Counted from the stretch's first letter, positions 33,836 to 43,625 are shown. The stretch is DNA of 64,000 bases from Phyllobacterium zundukense (GCF_002764115.1 NZ_CP017944.1:1-64000); one strand, 5' to 3'. A program made the numbers and translations. The notes: generated by a model not told the origin, from the sequence alone.

Positions 33836-34168
33836 GTGACACTAACCGGCTTCTTACAGTTGACCGCTTCGACGGTGATCTTCCTGCTCGCTGCAACATG
33901 TGCGAAGTCCTGGGCCCTCGGACCAAGCACCGTCAAATTGATCCTGACAATCCTGTTATATTCGGCAGGCAATCTCATCATGCTGCGACTGGTACGCGAG
34001 TTTGGAATGGCTTCGGCCTTCAGCCTGTCCGCGGTCATCCAGCTCATTGCGGTAAATCTGATTGCCCTCACCTTCTTTGGCGAAAGGCTCCCCTTGATCC
34101 AATCGTTCGGGATCGTGTTCGCCGTCATAGCTGTTGGTTTGATAACGTTCGGATCCGTAGCGAAATGA
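33836..34168 (+). CDS. Small four-span membrane protein, SMR/DMT-like
   Basis: 110 aa with four hydrophobic spans and the FFGERLP turn that resembles small multidrug resistance (SMR) and EamA half-size proteins. It lacks the membrane Glu that SMR exporters carry near residue 14 (here VIFLLA), so drug-proton antiport is doubtful. The start is GTG 33836 with GGAG 7 bp upstream. It is divergent from the GntR regulator, sharing the intergenic region, and could be under the same operator. Role unknown; an undecaprenyl- or metabolite-flippase-like role is possible. Confidence 0.78.
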   Translation: MTLTGFLQLTASTVIFLLAATCAKSWALGPSTVKLILTILLYSAGNLIMLRLVREFGMASAFSLSAVIQLIAVNLIALTFFGERLPLIQSFGIVFAVIAVGLITFGSVAK

Positions 34169-34223
34169 GATTGATGCGGTACATTCGGGTGTACCGTGGA
34201 AATCTCTGCGGCAGAAGAGCTAT

Positions 34224-35162
34224 CTAATCAGCAAGGGAACTCCGTACGATGACCACGTGTTTGCCGTCTGACCGAAATTTTTCTGCCAGAAGACTGTGAT
34301 CCATATCCTCACTTATGCAGACCCTTACAGCCTCGCGGCGGCCAAGTTCCAGAACCGCAACTGCAACAAACCTGTCGAACAAGATCACGTCGGCCATCTG
34401 CATTGCCCGTACAGCCCGCAGTGTCAGCAATTCGGGTTCATCGGACTCGACCGTAATGCTGGCCACAGGTCTGCTCGCCGGAGTGGCGGCAGCAATCATA
34501 TGCGCCGAATTCATCAGCGTCAGTTCATTTGGCGCGGTGCCCGAAGAGAAGGCGCGATCGACAAATTCTTCCCAGAAGCGGCGGCGTTGCGCGCCCGGTT
34601 TCAAGAGATCACTGATTTGACCGCGCACGGCTTTCGCCAAGCGTGCCCAACTCGAAAGCGAGGCTGGCAGAAGTGCTTCGATGCGCCGCCGGAGTGCCTG
34701 ACCGAGAATGGGTGCTGCTCCGTCGGTCGAGATACCGATCACCACCGGCGAACGATTGACGATCGAGCCAAATTGGAACTGGCAGAAGTCAGGACGGTCG
34801 ATCACGTTGCATGGGACACCCGCCTCAACGGCCGCGTGGAGAAAGTTGCGCGCGTCCTCGTCCGTGGGCGAATCGGCGACGGCGATTGCCGCGTTCTCAA
34901 AGCTTGTCGGGCACCAGTCACGTGGATGATGAACGAGCGACAACGCGGAAATCAGCGCCGACATTTCTTCGCTCAACACCCGCGCATATACATGAACTTC
35001 CGCGCCTGCAGCTGCCAGCAATTCGGCTTTCCATGTCGCTGCTGCGCTGCCGCCAACGAGAAGTGCGCGCCTGCCTCTGAGATTGAAGAAGACCGGCAGC
35101 ACAGCCAGGCTGCCAATGCTCGCTGGAAGGGGATTACTCTGCGGCTTTGACAATATTTGCAT
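34224..35162 (-). CDS. cysG: Siroheme synthase CysG, C-terminal methylase domain truncated
   Basis: 312 aa. Residues 20-210 are the precorrin-2 dehydrogenase/ferrochelatase half (VLPVFFNLRGRRALLVGGSAAATWKAEL, then the C-terminal helices AKAVRGQISDLLKPG). Full CysG has about 460-480 aa, with a SUMT methylase half of about 240. Here only about 75 residues remain. GAGPGDPE is replaced by VESDEPE, and the KGGDP motif is missing. SUMT activity must come from elsewhere. The start at 35162 overlaps nasA by 29 bp without a visible ribosome site; a later GTG is possible. It follows nasA and supplies siroheme for nitrite reductase. Confidence 0.82.
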   Translation of the reverse strand: MQILSKPQSNPLPASIGSLAVLPVFFNLRGRRALLVGGSAAATWKAELLAAAGAEVHVYARVLSEEMSALISALSLVHHPRDWCPTSFENAAIAVADSPTDEDARNFLHAAVEAGVPCNVIDRPDFCQFQFGSIVNRSPVVIGISTDGAAPILGQALRRRIEALLPASLSSWARLAKAVRGQISDLLKPGAQRRRFWEEFVDRAFSSGTAPNELTLMNSAHMIAAATPASRPVASITVESDEPELLTLRAVRAMQMADVILFDRFVAVAVLELGRREAVRVCISEDMDHSLLAEKFRSDGKHVVIVRSSLAD

Positions 35163-37800
35163 CGATTATACCCCTGATCTCGGCGCGGCAGGAGCCGCAA
35201 TTGGTTCCGGCTTTCAGCGTCTTCCCAATGGCTTCCACGGTATGGCTGCCACTCAGGGCCGCCGCCGCAATCTCGTTTTTTCCAACCGAAAAACACGCGC
35301 AGACGATTGCGCCCTTGTCGGGCATGTCCTTGCCGGGCCTTCCCGCCAGAAGCTGAAATCGCTGATGCGCGTCGGTGAATTGCCGTGTCAGCTGTTCACT
35401 CGCCCAGCTACGCGAAACGGTGACCGGTTCGCGCGCCACAAAGAGCACGCCGGCAAGCGTCTCGCCCTCGAACATTGCGATGCGGTGCTGGCCCTGCCGA
35501 TGGTCGTGATAGGCAAGCAGCGGCACCTCGGCGCCGGTGCGGAACAGTTGTTGAGCATAGGCGCTCCAGTCCTCGGGTTCCGCGCAGCTTGCCAGCTCAA
35601 GCCGGAAGCCGCCTTTTGTTCGCGCGAGCGCCCAATAATCTTCCACACATGCAGGCTTTACGCGCATGACCGCAAAGCCATACCAGTTTGCCTGAAATGG
35701 CCTGACGGCAACTTGTGCCATTTTGAGCGCCGGCTGACCGGAAACTGGATCGACGTTTGCTGTCACCAGAGTATCGACCCGCGCCTTGCTGGCAAACTGC
35801 CCCGTCCAGTGCATGGGCACGAAGACATTGCTCCGCGCCTGCCGGTCCGTGAGCAGCGCCCGGACGATAATTGTGCCATGGTCGTTTGTGAGCCTTACCA
35901 GGGTGGCGTCGCCAAGGCCCTGCTCGGCAGCGTCGAGTGGATGTATCTCGGCGAAGGGCTCGGCGAAATGACCGGATAGGCGCGCGCTCTTTCCCGTGCG
36001 CGTCATCGTGTGCCAGTGATCCCGGATACGGCCCGTGTTCAAGACAAAGGGATGTCGGGGGTCGGTCGCTTCGTCATTCGCAGGATGCACTGCGACAAGG
36101 CGAGCGCGACGGTCCTGCGTATAGAAGTCCCCTTCAGCAAAAAAACGTTGCTCGGTTGCTGGTTCCCCCTGCCCTTGCGGCCACTGAAATGGTTGCAGAG
36201 TGTCATAGTCCTCACCGGATATGGCAGCATGGGCGCTGATGTCGAAATCCCGGCTGCCCCGGTTACCGGTTCCCGATAGGGCCGCATGCTCGGCAAATAT
36301 CTGCGATGGGCTTTCATAGGCAAAGCTTGCCGCAAAACCCATGCGCCTGGCCACTTGCGTGATGATCCACCAATCCGGCCTCGCCTTGCCGGGCAGCGGC
36401 AGGAAGGGCCGCTGCCGGCTGATCCGCCGTTCGGAATTGGTGACCGTACCGTCCTTTTCGCCCCAACCGGCTGCGGGCAGAAGCACATGGGCATGGCACG
36501 TCGTATCGGTCGCCGCATTGATGTCGGAGACCACGACGAAAGGACAGGCTTTCAGCGCCTTCACGACCAGATCGGCTTCCGGCATTGAATCGACCGGATT
36601 GGTCGCCATGATCCACAGCGCCTTGACCTTTCCTTCCCGTACCGCATTGAAGAGATCAACAGCCTTAAGCCCCGGCTTGGAGGCGATCGTTGGCGAAGCC
36701 CAGAAACCCTGAACCAGCTGTCGATGATCTTCGTCTTCCAGATGCATATGGCTTGCCAGCATATTGGCGAGGCCGCCGACCTCGCGCCCTCCCATGGCAT
36801 TGGGCTGGCCGGTAACGGAAAACGGCCCCATGCCGGGACGGCCTATGCGGCCTGTCGCGAGATGGCAGTTGATAATGGCGTTGACCTTGTCGGTTCCGCT
36901 CGTGGATTGGTTCACGCCCTGACTATAGACCGTCACGCAACGCTCGGTCTGCGTGAACAGGGTGAAGAAGTCCCGCAATTCCTCTGGGGAAAGTCCTGTT
37001 CGCGCGGAAATGTTGCGCAGATCATGGCTCTTGGCGATCGCCAATGCCGCGTCGAAGCCAGACGTGTGTCGATCGACATAGCCTCGGTCCACCGCCCCTT
37101 GGGCGGCAAGAAACCCAAGCAGCCCGACAAACAGTGCCGTATCTCCGTCCGGTTTGATCTTCAGATGCACGTCGGCAATATCTGCGGTCATGGTCCGGCG
37201 CGGGTCGATGAGTACGACGCGCATGTGCGGGCGCCTGGCTTTTGCTGCTGCGATACGCTGGTAAAGCACCGGATGGCACCAGGCCAGATTGGAACCGGTG
37301 AGCACGATGAGATCGGCCAGTTCCAGATCCTCATAAGTTCCTGGGACAGTATCCGACCCAAAGGCACGGCGATGCCCGGCCACGGAAGAGGACATGCACA
37401 GACGCGAGTTGGTGTCGATATTGGCGGAACCGATGAAACCCTTCATCAGCTTGTTGGCAACATAGTAGTCTTCCGTCAAAAGCTGACCGGAAACGTAGAA
37501 CGCAACACTGTCAGGCCCATGCTCCCTGATCGTTTCTGCGAAGCGGTCTGCTACCAGATCAAGCGCCGCGTCCCAGCTTGCAGGCATGCCGTCAATTTGC
37601 GGCTCGATCAGCCTTGCGTCGAGATCGACGGTCTCGCCAAGAGCGGAGCCTTTCGAGCAAAGACGCCCGAAATTGGCGGGGTGATGGGGGTCACCCGCAA
37701 TGCCAATGGCTCCGCTCTCCTCCCTGGTGGCGAGAACGCCGCAGCCTACCCCGCAATATGGGCAGGTGGTGCGAACGCTTTTGGGAGATATGCTTTCCAT
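35134..37800 (-). CDS. nasA: Assimilatory nitrate reductase catalytic subunit with C-terminal BFD-like domain
   Basis: 888-aa cytoplasmic molybdopterin enzyme reducing nitrate to nitrite. The N-terminal 4Fe-4S site is CPYCGVGC with a later Cys in RLCSKG. Mo-cofactor motifs such as GSNLAWCHPVLYQR, MGGREVGGLANM and LLPAAGWGEKDGTVTNSERRIS follow. The C-terminal 60 residues form a bacterioferritin-associated-ferredoxin-like [2Fe-2S] domain (CACFSVG, NCGSCR). The start is 5 bp after the nirD stop, which implies coupling. Electrons may come through the BFD domain. The substrate call is firm. Confidence 0.95.
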   Translation of the reverse strand: MESISPKSVRTTCPYCGVGCGVLATREESGAIGIAGDPHHPANFGRLCSKGSALGETVDLDARLIEPQIDGMPASWDAALDLVADRFAETIREHGPDSVAFYVSGQLLTEDYYVANKLMKGFIGSANIDTNSRLCMSSSVAGHRRAFGSDTVPGTYEDLELADLIVLTGSNLAWCHPVLYQRIAAAKARRPHMRVVLIDPRRTMTADIADVHLKIKPDGDTALFVGLLGFLAAQGAVDRGYVDRHTSGFDAALAIAKSHDLRNISARTGLSPEELRDFFTLFTQTERCVTVYSQGVNQSTSGTDKVNAIINCHLATGRIGRPGMGPFSVTGQPNAMGGREVGGLANMLASHMHLEDEDHRQLVQGFWASPTIASKPGLKAVDLFNAVREGKVKALWIMATNPVDSMPEADLVVKALKACPFVVVSDINAATDTTCHAHVLLPAAGWGEKDGTVTNSERRISRQRPFLPLPGKARPDWWIITQVARRMGFAASFAYESPSQIFAEHAALSGTGNRGSRDFDISAHAAISGEDYDTLQPFQWPQGQGEPATEQRFFAEGDFYTQDRRARLVAVHPANDEATDPRHPFVLNTGRIRDHWHTMTRTGKSARLSGHFAEPFAEIHPLDAAEQGLGDATLVRLTNDHGTIIVRALLTDRQARSNVFVPMHWTGQFASKARVDTLVTANVDPVSGQPALKMAQVAVRPFQANWYGFAVMRVKPACVEDYWALARTKGGFRLELASCAEPEDWSAYAQQLFRTGAEVPLLAYHDHRQGQHRIAMFEGETLAGVLFVAREPVTVSRSWASEQLTRQFTDAHQRFQLLAGRPGKDMPDKGAIVCACFSVGKNEIAAAALSGSHTVEAIGKTLKAGTNCGSCRAEIRGIIDANIVKAAE

Positions 37801-37805
37801 GCAGT

Positions 37806-38138
37806 CTATTCCGCCGCCACGGCGGCAAGTTCGAGCAGCGCCAGGATCCGGTCACCATCGAGCTTGATGGCAATGGTCTTGACGCTTCCCTCGTCGGCGC
37901 CGAGTGCCTTGCCGGTTTCGAGGGAAATCACCCAATTGTGCAGCGGACACGTCACCGCGGCTCCGTGCACAATGCCCTGGCTGAGCGGTCCGCCCTTGTG
38001 CGGACAATGGTCGTCAATGGCGAAAATCTGATCTTCCATGGTACGAAAGACGGCGATCTTGCCTTGTGGGGTCTTTACGCAGCGCGCGCCCCGGCGAGGA
38101 ATATCGTTGATCGATCCGATTTCAATCCAGTCATTCAT
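37806..38138 (-). CDS. nirD: Nitrite reductase small subunit (Rieske type)
   Basis: 110 aa. Rieske-like fold with the residues CPHKGGPLSQG and CPLHNWVI. NirD is the small subunit of the NADH-dependent assimilatory nitrite reductase. ATG 38138 lies 5 bp after the nirB stop with GGAG just upstream; a GTG three codons earlier would overlap nirB. It lies between nirB and nasA in the same transcript. Confidence 0.94.
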   Translation of the reverse strand: MNDWIEIGSINDIPRRGARCVKTPQGKIAVFRTMEDQIFAIDDHCPHKGGPLSQGIVHGAAVTCPLHNWVISLETGKALGADEGSVKTIAIKLDGDRILALLELAAVAAE

Positions 38139-38143
38139 GACAC

Positions 38144-40597
38144 TCACTCCGCTGCCTGGTGAAAGTCAATGGTGGCCATGGGCTGGAATTCATGTTTGTC
38201 GACACCCGACACACGCTCCGACCATGGGTCGACCTGGGCGAATTTCTGGCTGAAGACAAACCGCTCGAAATAGGCCTTGCGCTTTTGCGCGTCGCCCATG
38301 ATCTGGCGGCGAATTTCGTCCAGGCCGACGCGCTTTGCCCATTTGTAGATGCGCTCGAGATAGCGGCCCTGCTCGCGGTACATCTGCGTCAACGCCACGA
38401 CATGCTCCAGCGCCTCGTCCTCGGTTTTCACCAGACCCAGAACCTCGGTGCCCTTGATATCGAGACCGGCGGCCCCGGCGAAATGGATCTCGTAGCCCGA
38501 ATCGACGCAGATGATGCCGACATCCTTGCAGGTTGCTTCGGCGCAATTGCGCGGACAGCCGGAGACAGCCATCTTGACCTTGGCGGGCGTCCAGGACCCC
38601 CACATGAACTTCTCGATGCGGATGCCGAGACCGGTAGAATCCTGCGTACCGAAACGGCACCAGTCCGTGCCGACGCAGGTCTTCACTGTACGCAGGCCTT
38701 TGGCATAGGCCTGACCCGACACGAACCCGGCCTTGCCGAGATCAGCCCAGACAGCCGGCAGATCTTCTTTCTTGATGCCCAGCATGTCGATGCGCTGGCC
38801 ACCCGTTACCTTCACTGCAGGTATGTCGAATTTGTCGACGACATCGGCAATGGCGCGCAGTTCCTTGGAATTGGTTACTCCGCCCCACATGCGCGGCACG
38901 ACCGAATAGGTGCCGTCCTTCTGGATATTGGCGTGAACCCGTTCATTGATGAAGCGCGACTGATAATCGTCCGCATATTCGTCCGGCCAGTCTGCCACAA
39001 GATAGTAGTTCAGCGCCGGGCGGCACTTGGCGCAGCCGCAGGAGGTCTTCCATTCGAGTTCCTGCATGACTTCCGGAATTGACTTCAGCTGCTTCGCCTT
39101 GATCAGACGGCGGACATCGTCATGGCCGAGGCTCGTGCAGCTGCACATGGGCGTCACTGCGGAGGGATTGTAGGTATCGCCAAGCGTCAGCGACAGAAGC
39201 TGTTCGACGAGACCTGTACAGCTTCCGCACGAAGCGGAGGCCTTGGTATGGGCGCGTACATCGTCGAGCGATGTCAGCCCTTTTCCGGTGATTGCACCGG
39301 TGATTTTACCTTTACAAACGCCGTTGCAACCGCAGATTTCTGCATCATCTGGCAAGGCTGCAACGGCCGCCATAGGGTCCAGGGGGGACCCTCCCTGATA
39401 GGATTGGCCGAAAATCAGGGTATCGCGCATCTCGGAAATGTCGGTGCGCTTCTTGGTAAGATCATGGAACCATGCACCATCGGAGGTTTCGCCGTAGAGC
39501 ACGGTGCCGATGATGCGATCATCTTTCAGCACGAGACGCTTGTAGACGCCCGCTGCCGCATCGCGCAGGACGATCTCCTGCCGGTCGTCGCCCTCGCCAA
39601 GATCGCCGACCGAGAACAGGTTGATGCCCGTGACTTTCAGCTTGGTCGGTGTCTCGCTGTGGACGAAAGCTGCATCGCTCGTGCCGGCCAGTTGTGCCGC
39701 CGCCACCCGCGCCATTTCATAGAGGGGCGCAACAAGACCGTAGCATTGGCCTCCGACTTCCGCGCATTCGCCGATAGAGAATATATCGGGATCGGAAGTG
39801 CGCATTCCAGCATCCGTAACGATACCGCGATTGACCTCCAGTCCGGCCTCCTTGGCAAGCGCTCCATTGGGGCGAATGCCCACAGCCATGACAACCAGAT
39901 CAGCCGGGATGATCGTGCCGTCAGCGAGCAGCACTCCCTCGACCTTCTTTTCACCAATAATCTCCTTGGTGCTGGCCTTGGTCATGACGCGGATGCCGCG
40001 CTGTTCAACGGCCTTTTCCAGGAGATAGCCCGCGGCCGGGTCAAGCTGACGCTCCATCAGCGTCGGCATGACATGCAAGACGGTAACGTCCATGCCACGC
40101 GATTTGAGGCCCGCTGCTGCTTCGAGACCGAGCAGCCCGCCACCAATGACAATCGCCCTCGCCCGCGACTGCGCGGCAAGCAGCATGGCGTTGACATCGT
40201 CGAGGTCGCGATAGGTCAGAACACCGGGAAGATCCTTGCCTGGCAGGGGCAGTATGAACGGCACTGACCCGGTGGCGATCAGGAGCTTGTCGTAGGGCTC
40301 GGTTGTTCCGGCATCGGAGGTGACGGTCTTTGCCTCACGATCGATGTTGATGACCTTGTGACCCTTGTAGAGCGTAATATCATGCTTGATGTACCAGCCA
40401 TCGCCATGGATGATGATTTCCTCGAATTCCTTCTCGCCGGAAAGCACCGGCGACAGCATGATCCGGTCATAATTGACGCGCGGTTCCGCATTGAAAATTG
40501 TTACGTCATAGGCATCGGGCGCGAGTTCAAGCAGATGCTCAAGCGCCCGTCCCGGCGCCATGCCATTGCCGATCACAACGAGTTTCTGCTTTTTCAT
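38144..40597 (-). CDS. nirB: Assimilatory nitrite reductase large subunit
   Basis: 817 aa, reducing nitrite to ammonium with NADH. From the N-terminus: an FAD/NAD(P) reductase domain (VVIGNGMAPGRALE, later GGGLLGLEAAAGL), a BFD-like [2Fe-2S] segment (CGCNGVCKG, CGSCTG), a nitrite reductase ferredoxin-like domain, and the siroheme/4Fe-4S site (GTDWCRFG, CPRNCAEATCKD). ATG 40597 is chosen for GGGAG upstream and because MKKQKLVVIGNG is the usual start. It lies in the nas operon between the nitrate transporter and nirD. Confidence 0.96.
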   Translation of the reverse strand: MKKQKLVVIGNGMAPGRALEHLLELAPDAYDVTIFNAEPRVNYDRIMLSPVLSGEKEFEEIIIHGDGWYIKHDITLYKGHKVINIDREAKTVTSDAGTTEPYDKLLIATGSVPFILPLPGKDLPGVLTYRDLDDVNAMLLAAQSRARAIVIGGGLLGLEAAAGLKSRGMDVTVLHVMPTLMERQLDPAAGYLLEKAVEQRGIRVMTKASTKEIIGEKKVEGVLLADGTIIPADLVVMAVGIRPNGALAKEAGLEVNRGIVTDAGMRTSDPDIFSIGECAEVGGQCYGLVAPLYEMARVAAAQLAGTSDAAFVHSETPTKLKVTGINLFSVGDLGEGDDRQEIVLRDAAAGVYKRLVLKDDRIIGTVLYGETSDGAWFHDLTKKRTDISEMRDTLIFGQSYQGGSPLDPMAAVAALPDDAEICGCNGVCKGKITGAITGKGLTSLDDVRAHTKASASCGSCTGLVEQLLSLTLGDTYNPSAVTPMCSCTSLGHDDVRRLIKAKQLKSIPEVMQELEWKTSCGCAKCRPALNYYLVADWPDEYADDYQSRFINERVHANIQKDGTYSVVPRMWGGVTNSKELRAIADVVDKFDIPAVKVTGGQRIDMLGIKKEDLPAVWADLGKAGFVSGQAYAKGLRTVKTCVGTDWCRFGTQDSTGLGIRIEKFMWGSWTPAKVKMAVSGCPRNCAEATCKDVGIICVDSGYEIHFAGAAGLDIKGTEVLGLVKTEDEALEHVVALTQMYREQGRYLERIYKWAKRVGLDEIRRQIMGDAQKRKAYFERFVFSQKFAQVDPWSERVSGVDKHEFQPMATIDFHQAAE

Positions 40598-40610
40598 GAT
40601 TGCTCCCATC

Positions 40611-41408
40611 TCACGCGGCCTCCACAAGCCGGTGACGCTCATAGAGGAACTTCAACACTGCCGAGCGGCAGCGGATATAGGTGGTATCAGACGCCAGCTC
40701 GATGCGGCGGCGCGGGCGCGCCAGCGGGACATCGAGGATCTCTCCGATCCTGGCTGAAGGTCCGTTGGTCATCATGACGATACGGTCGGACAGAAGCACC
40801 GCCTCGTCCACGTCGTGGGTGATCATCAGCACCGTATTGGCGAGTTCGGCATGGATCTGCATGACCTGATCTTGCAGATGCGCGCGGGTCAGGGCGTCGA
40901 GCGCGCCGAAGGGTTCATCGAGCAGCAGGACTTTCGGCTCCATCGCAAGGGCTCGTGCAATGCCGACGCGCTGCTTCATGCCGCCGGACACCTCCGACGG
41001 ACGCTTGTCCTTGGCGTGAACCATCTGCACCAGTTCGAGATTGCGCATGGTCCATTCATGCCGTTCCGCCCGGCTCTTGGTCGATGAGAACACCTTGTCG
41101 ACCGCAAGCTTGACGTTTTCATAGACTGTCAGCCAAGGCAGCAGGGAATGGTTCTGAAACACCACAGCGCGGTCCGGTCCGGGCGCATCGACTACATTGC
41201 CTTCAAGAAAAACCACACCGCGCGTTGCCTCCGTCAGACCCGCCACGATGTTGAGCAGCGTGGATTTTCCGCAGCCGGAATGGCCAATGATCGAAATGTA
41301 TTCGCCTTTTTCGACAGTCAGGGAAACCTGGTTCAGAACCTGCGTACTGGTGCCACCACGGCTGAACACCATGTCGATCTGTTCAAGCGAGAGATAGGGT
41401 TTTGACAT
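40611..41408 (-). CDS. nrtD: Nitrate ABC transporter ATP-binding protein
   Basis: 265-aa ATPase of the nitrate/nitrite/cyanate-type importer. Walker A is GHSGCGKST, the signature is VSGGMKQRVGIARAL, Walker B is VLLLDEPFGALD, and MITHDVDEA holds the H-loop. ATG 41408 has AAGGAT upstream. The ATPase is single and lacks the NrtC-type C-terminal NrtA-like domain. It energises NrtB, encoded just before. Confidence 0.93.
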   Translation of the reverse strand: MSKPYLSLEQIDMVFSRGGTSTQVLNQVSLTVEKGEYISIIGHSGCGKSTLLNIVAGLTEATRGVVFLEGNVVDAPGPDRAVVFQNHSLLPWLTVYENVKLAVDKVFSSTKSRAERHEWTMRNLELVQMVHAKDKRPSEVSGGMKQRVGIARALAMEPKVLLLDEPFGALDALTRAHLQDQVMQIHAELANTVLMITHDVDEAVLLSDRIVMMTNGPSARIGEILDVPLARPRRRIELASDTTYIRCRSAVLKFLYERHRLVEAA

Positions 41409-41418
41409 GATATTATCC

Positions 41419-42312
41419 TTAAGCGCTTGCGGTGTTGCGGGTAACGGCTTTGGCAACGAAGGCGATGGTGCGATCGAGCAAGTAACCGACGATACCGACG
41501 TAGATGAGGGCGAGAATGATGTCGCTGATGCGCGACGAATTCCAGGCGTCCCAGATGAAGAACCCGATGCCGACACCGCCGATGAGCATTTCAGCAGCGA
41601 CGATGGCCAGCCATGACAGGCCGATACCGATGCGCAGGCCAGTGAAAATATAAGGCGCCGCGGCCGGGATCATGATCTTGGTAAAATACTCGAACTGGTT
41701 GAGCCGCAGCACTTTCGCAACATTCAGGTAGTCTTGCGGAATATTGCGGATACCCACCGCCGTGTTGATTATGATCGGCCATATCGCAGTGATGAAGATC
41801 ACGAAGATTGCCGACGGATTGCCGTCCTTGAATGCGGCCAAGGACAGCGGCAGCCACGCGAGCGGCGGCACCGTGCGCAGCACCTGGAAGATCGGATCAA
41901 GACCGCGCATGGCCCATTGGCTTTGACCAACCAATGTTCCAAGCGCAATCCCGACAACCGCCGCAAGACAGTAGCCAAGGGCCACGCGTCTGAGGCTGGC
42001 GAAAATGTGCCAGAAAAGGCCTTGATCAATGCCCTGCCCCACATAGAACGGATGAGCGATCAATTCCCAGGTTTCGGAAACAACGCGCGAAGGGGCGGGA
42101 ATGCTCGCTGTCGGTGACGAACAGATGATCTCCCAGAATACCAGCAAAAATGCCAGCGTGATGAGCGGCGGCACGACATGTCCTGTCAAAGAGGTAAGCC
42201 ACTGCGGAAGAGCCCGCCGCGCAACGGTTTTTTTAGGAGTGGTCAACGTTACGACCTTTGCTGGTATATGTGGCTGGTCTTTCGGGTTGATCCGAACGGG
42301 GCTGGCTGTCAT
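41419..42312 (-). CDS. nrtB: Nitrate ABC transporter permease
   Basis: 297-aa inner-membrane permease of the NrtB/TauC type with about six spans and an unusually long, basic cytoplasmic N-terminus (about 45 residues). Typical segments are LRTVPPLAWLPLSLAAFKDGNPSAIFVIFITAIWPI and the EAA region AAEMLIGGVGIGFFIWDAWNS. ATG 42312 has AAGGAAAC upstream. It is followed 10 bp later by nrtD. Confidence 0.93.
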   Translation of the reverse strand: MTASPVRINPKDQPHIPAKVVTLTTPKKTVARRALPQWLTSLTGHVVPPLITLAFLLVFWEIICSSPTASIPAPSRVVSETWELIAHPFYVGQGIDQGLFWHIFASLRRVALGYCLAAVVGIALGTLVGQSQWAMRGLDPIFQVLRTVPPLAWLPLSLAAFKDGNPSAIFVIFITAIWPIIINTAVGIRNIPQDYLNVAKVLRLNQFEYFTKIMIPAAAPYIFTGLRIGIGLSWLAIVAAEMLIGGVGIGFFIWDAWNSSRISDIILALIYVGIVGYLLDRTIAFVAKAVTRNTASA

Positions 42313-42323
42313 GCCGGTTTCCT

Positions 42324-43625
42324 TCACGCAAAACGTTTGATGTCGAGGCTGGCGAGATAGGTCTGCGGGTTATCCGGGTCGAAGACCTTGCCGTCGAAGA
42401 AGGTCTCGGCACCCCGCGACGTCGAGGCCGGAATATCCGCCGCCGCAACGCCGAGTTCCTTCGCGGCTTCACGCCAGAGGTCTTCACGGTTGATCTTGCC
42501 GACCAGCGCCTTGATGTCCGTATCAGGAGCGAACTTGCCCCAGCGGATGTTCTCGGTCAGGAACCACTTTTCATGGCTCTGGAACGGATAGGAGGCATGA
42601 TCGCGCCAGAACTTCATCAGATGAGGGCTCGCTGTTTCGACTCGCCCGGAGCCGTAGTCGTAGTCGCCCTTCAAACGTCCGGCGATGTCCGCAGCTGGAA
42701 CATTGAACCAGGCACGCTTGCCGACGATTGCCGCCAGTTCGTCCTTGTTCGCCATGTCATCAGCCCATTGCTGAGCCTCCATCACTGCCATCAGCAGCGC
42801 CTTGGTGGCGTTCGGGTTTTTTTCTACCCAATCGGCGCGCATGGCGAAGGATTTTTCCGGATGCTTGGCCCAGATTTCCGCGGTATTGACTGCAGTGTAA
42901 CCAATGCCCTGATTGACGAGCTGCGCATTCCACGGCTCACCAACGCAGAAGCAATCCATTGTGCCGACTTTCATGTTGGCAACCATCTGCGGCGGTGGAA
43001 CGACGATGGTTTCGACGTCCTTGTCCGGGTCGATGCCGCCTGCGGCAAGCCAGTAGCGGATCCACAGATCATGTGTACCACCGGGGAATGTCATCGCAGC
43101 CTTGGCCGCGCTGCCCTCTGCTTTCTTCTTGGCAAAAGCCTCTTTCAGAACACCGGAATTGGAGCCAACCTTCAGATCGGCATAGGCGGATCCGATGGAA
43201 ATGGCCTGAGCGTCGAGATTGAGGCGTGCAAGAATGACCATGGGCAAAGGCTGGTTGTTCTGGGTCACCTTGCCGGTGCTGATGAGGTAAGGCATCGGTG
43301 TCAGGATATGCGCGCCATCGATGCCATTGCCGGCAGATCCCAGCACCAGGTTATCGCGTGTCGTGCCCCACGAAGCCTGTTTGACCACTTCGACATCAGG
43401 CATGCCATATTTGGCGAACAGGCCCTTCTCTTTGGCGATGATCAATGGCGTGGAATCGGTGAGCGCAATGAAGCCGAGTGTTGCCTTTGTTGTCTCCGGA
43501 CCCGCAGCAGCTGCATAAGCGCCGGCAGGAAAGGCAGATTTGGCAGCAGCAAGGAGCGCCAGCGTTCCGCCTGCCCTCAGAAGCTTTCGTCTTGATATGC
43601 CAGTCGACAGAATGTCTTTCATCAT
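42324..43625 (-). CDS. nrtA: Nitrate-binding protein (periplasmic, Tat signal)
   Basis: 433 aa. A twin-arginine signal (SRRKLLRAGG, near residues 10-19) precedes a NrtA/CmpA-type binding domain, with FIALTDSTPLIIAKEKGLF and MDCFCVGEPWNAQL. First gene of the nitrate uptake and reduction operon. ATG 43625 follows CAGGGGAAAT; ATG 43622 is the alternative. The 5' leader contains a hairpin terminator that would let NasT control read-through. It is paralogous to nasS, which lacks the signal. Confidence 0.95.
   Translation of the reverse strand: MMKDILSTGISRRKLLRAGGTLALLAAAKSAFPAGAYAAAAGPETTKATLGFIALTDSTPLIIAKEKGLFAKYGMPDVEVVKQASWGTTRDNLVLGSAGNGIDGAHILTPMPYLISTGKVTQNNQPLPMVILARLNLDAQAISIGSAYADLKVGSNSGVLKEAFAKKKAEGSAAKAAMTFPGGTHDLWIRYWLAAGGIDPDKDVETIVVPPPQMVANMKVGTMDCFCVGEPWNAQLVNQGIGYTAVNTAEIWAKHPEKSFAMRADWVEKNPNATKALLMAVMEAQQWADDMANKDELAAIVGKRAWFNVPAADIAGRLKGDYDYGSGRVETASPHLMKFWRDHASYPFQSHEKWFLTENIRWGKFAPDTDIKALVGKINREDLWREAAKELGVAAADIPASTSRGAETFFDGKVFDPDNPQTYLASLDIKRFA

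Noticed and set aside
36724..38031. Long plus-strand frame opposite nasA and nirD
   Set aside because: Antisense to conserved enzymes; no recognisable protein.
39122..40267. Plus-strand frame of 381 codons opposite nirB
   Set aside because: Antisense shadow of nirB.
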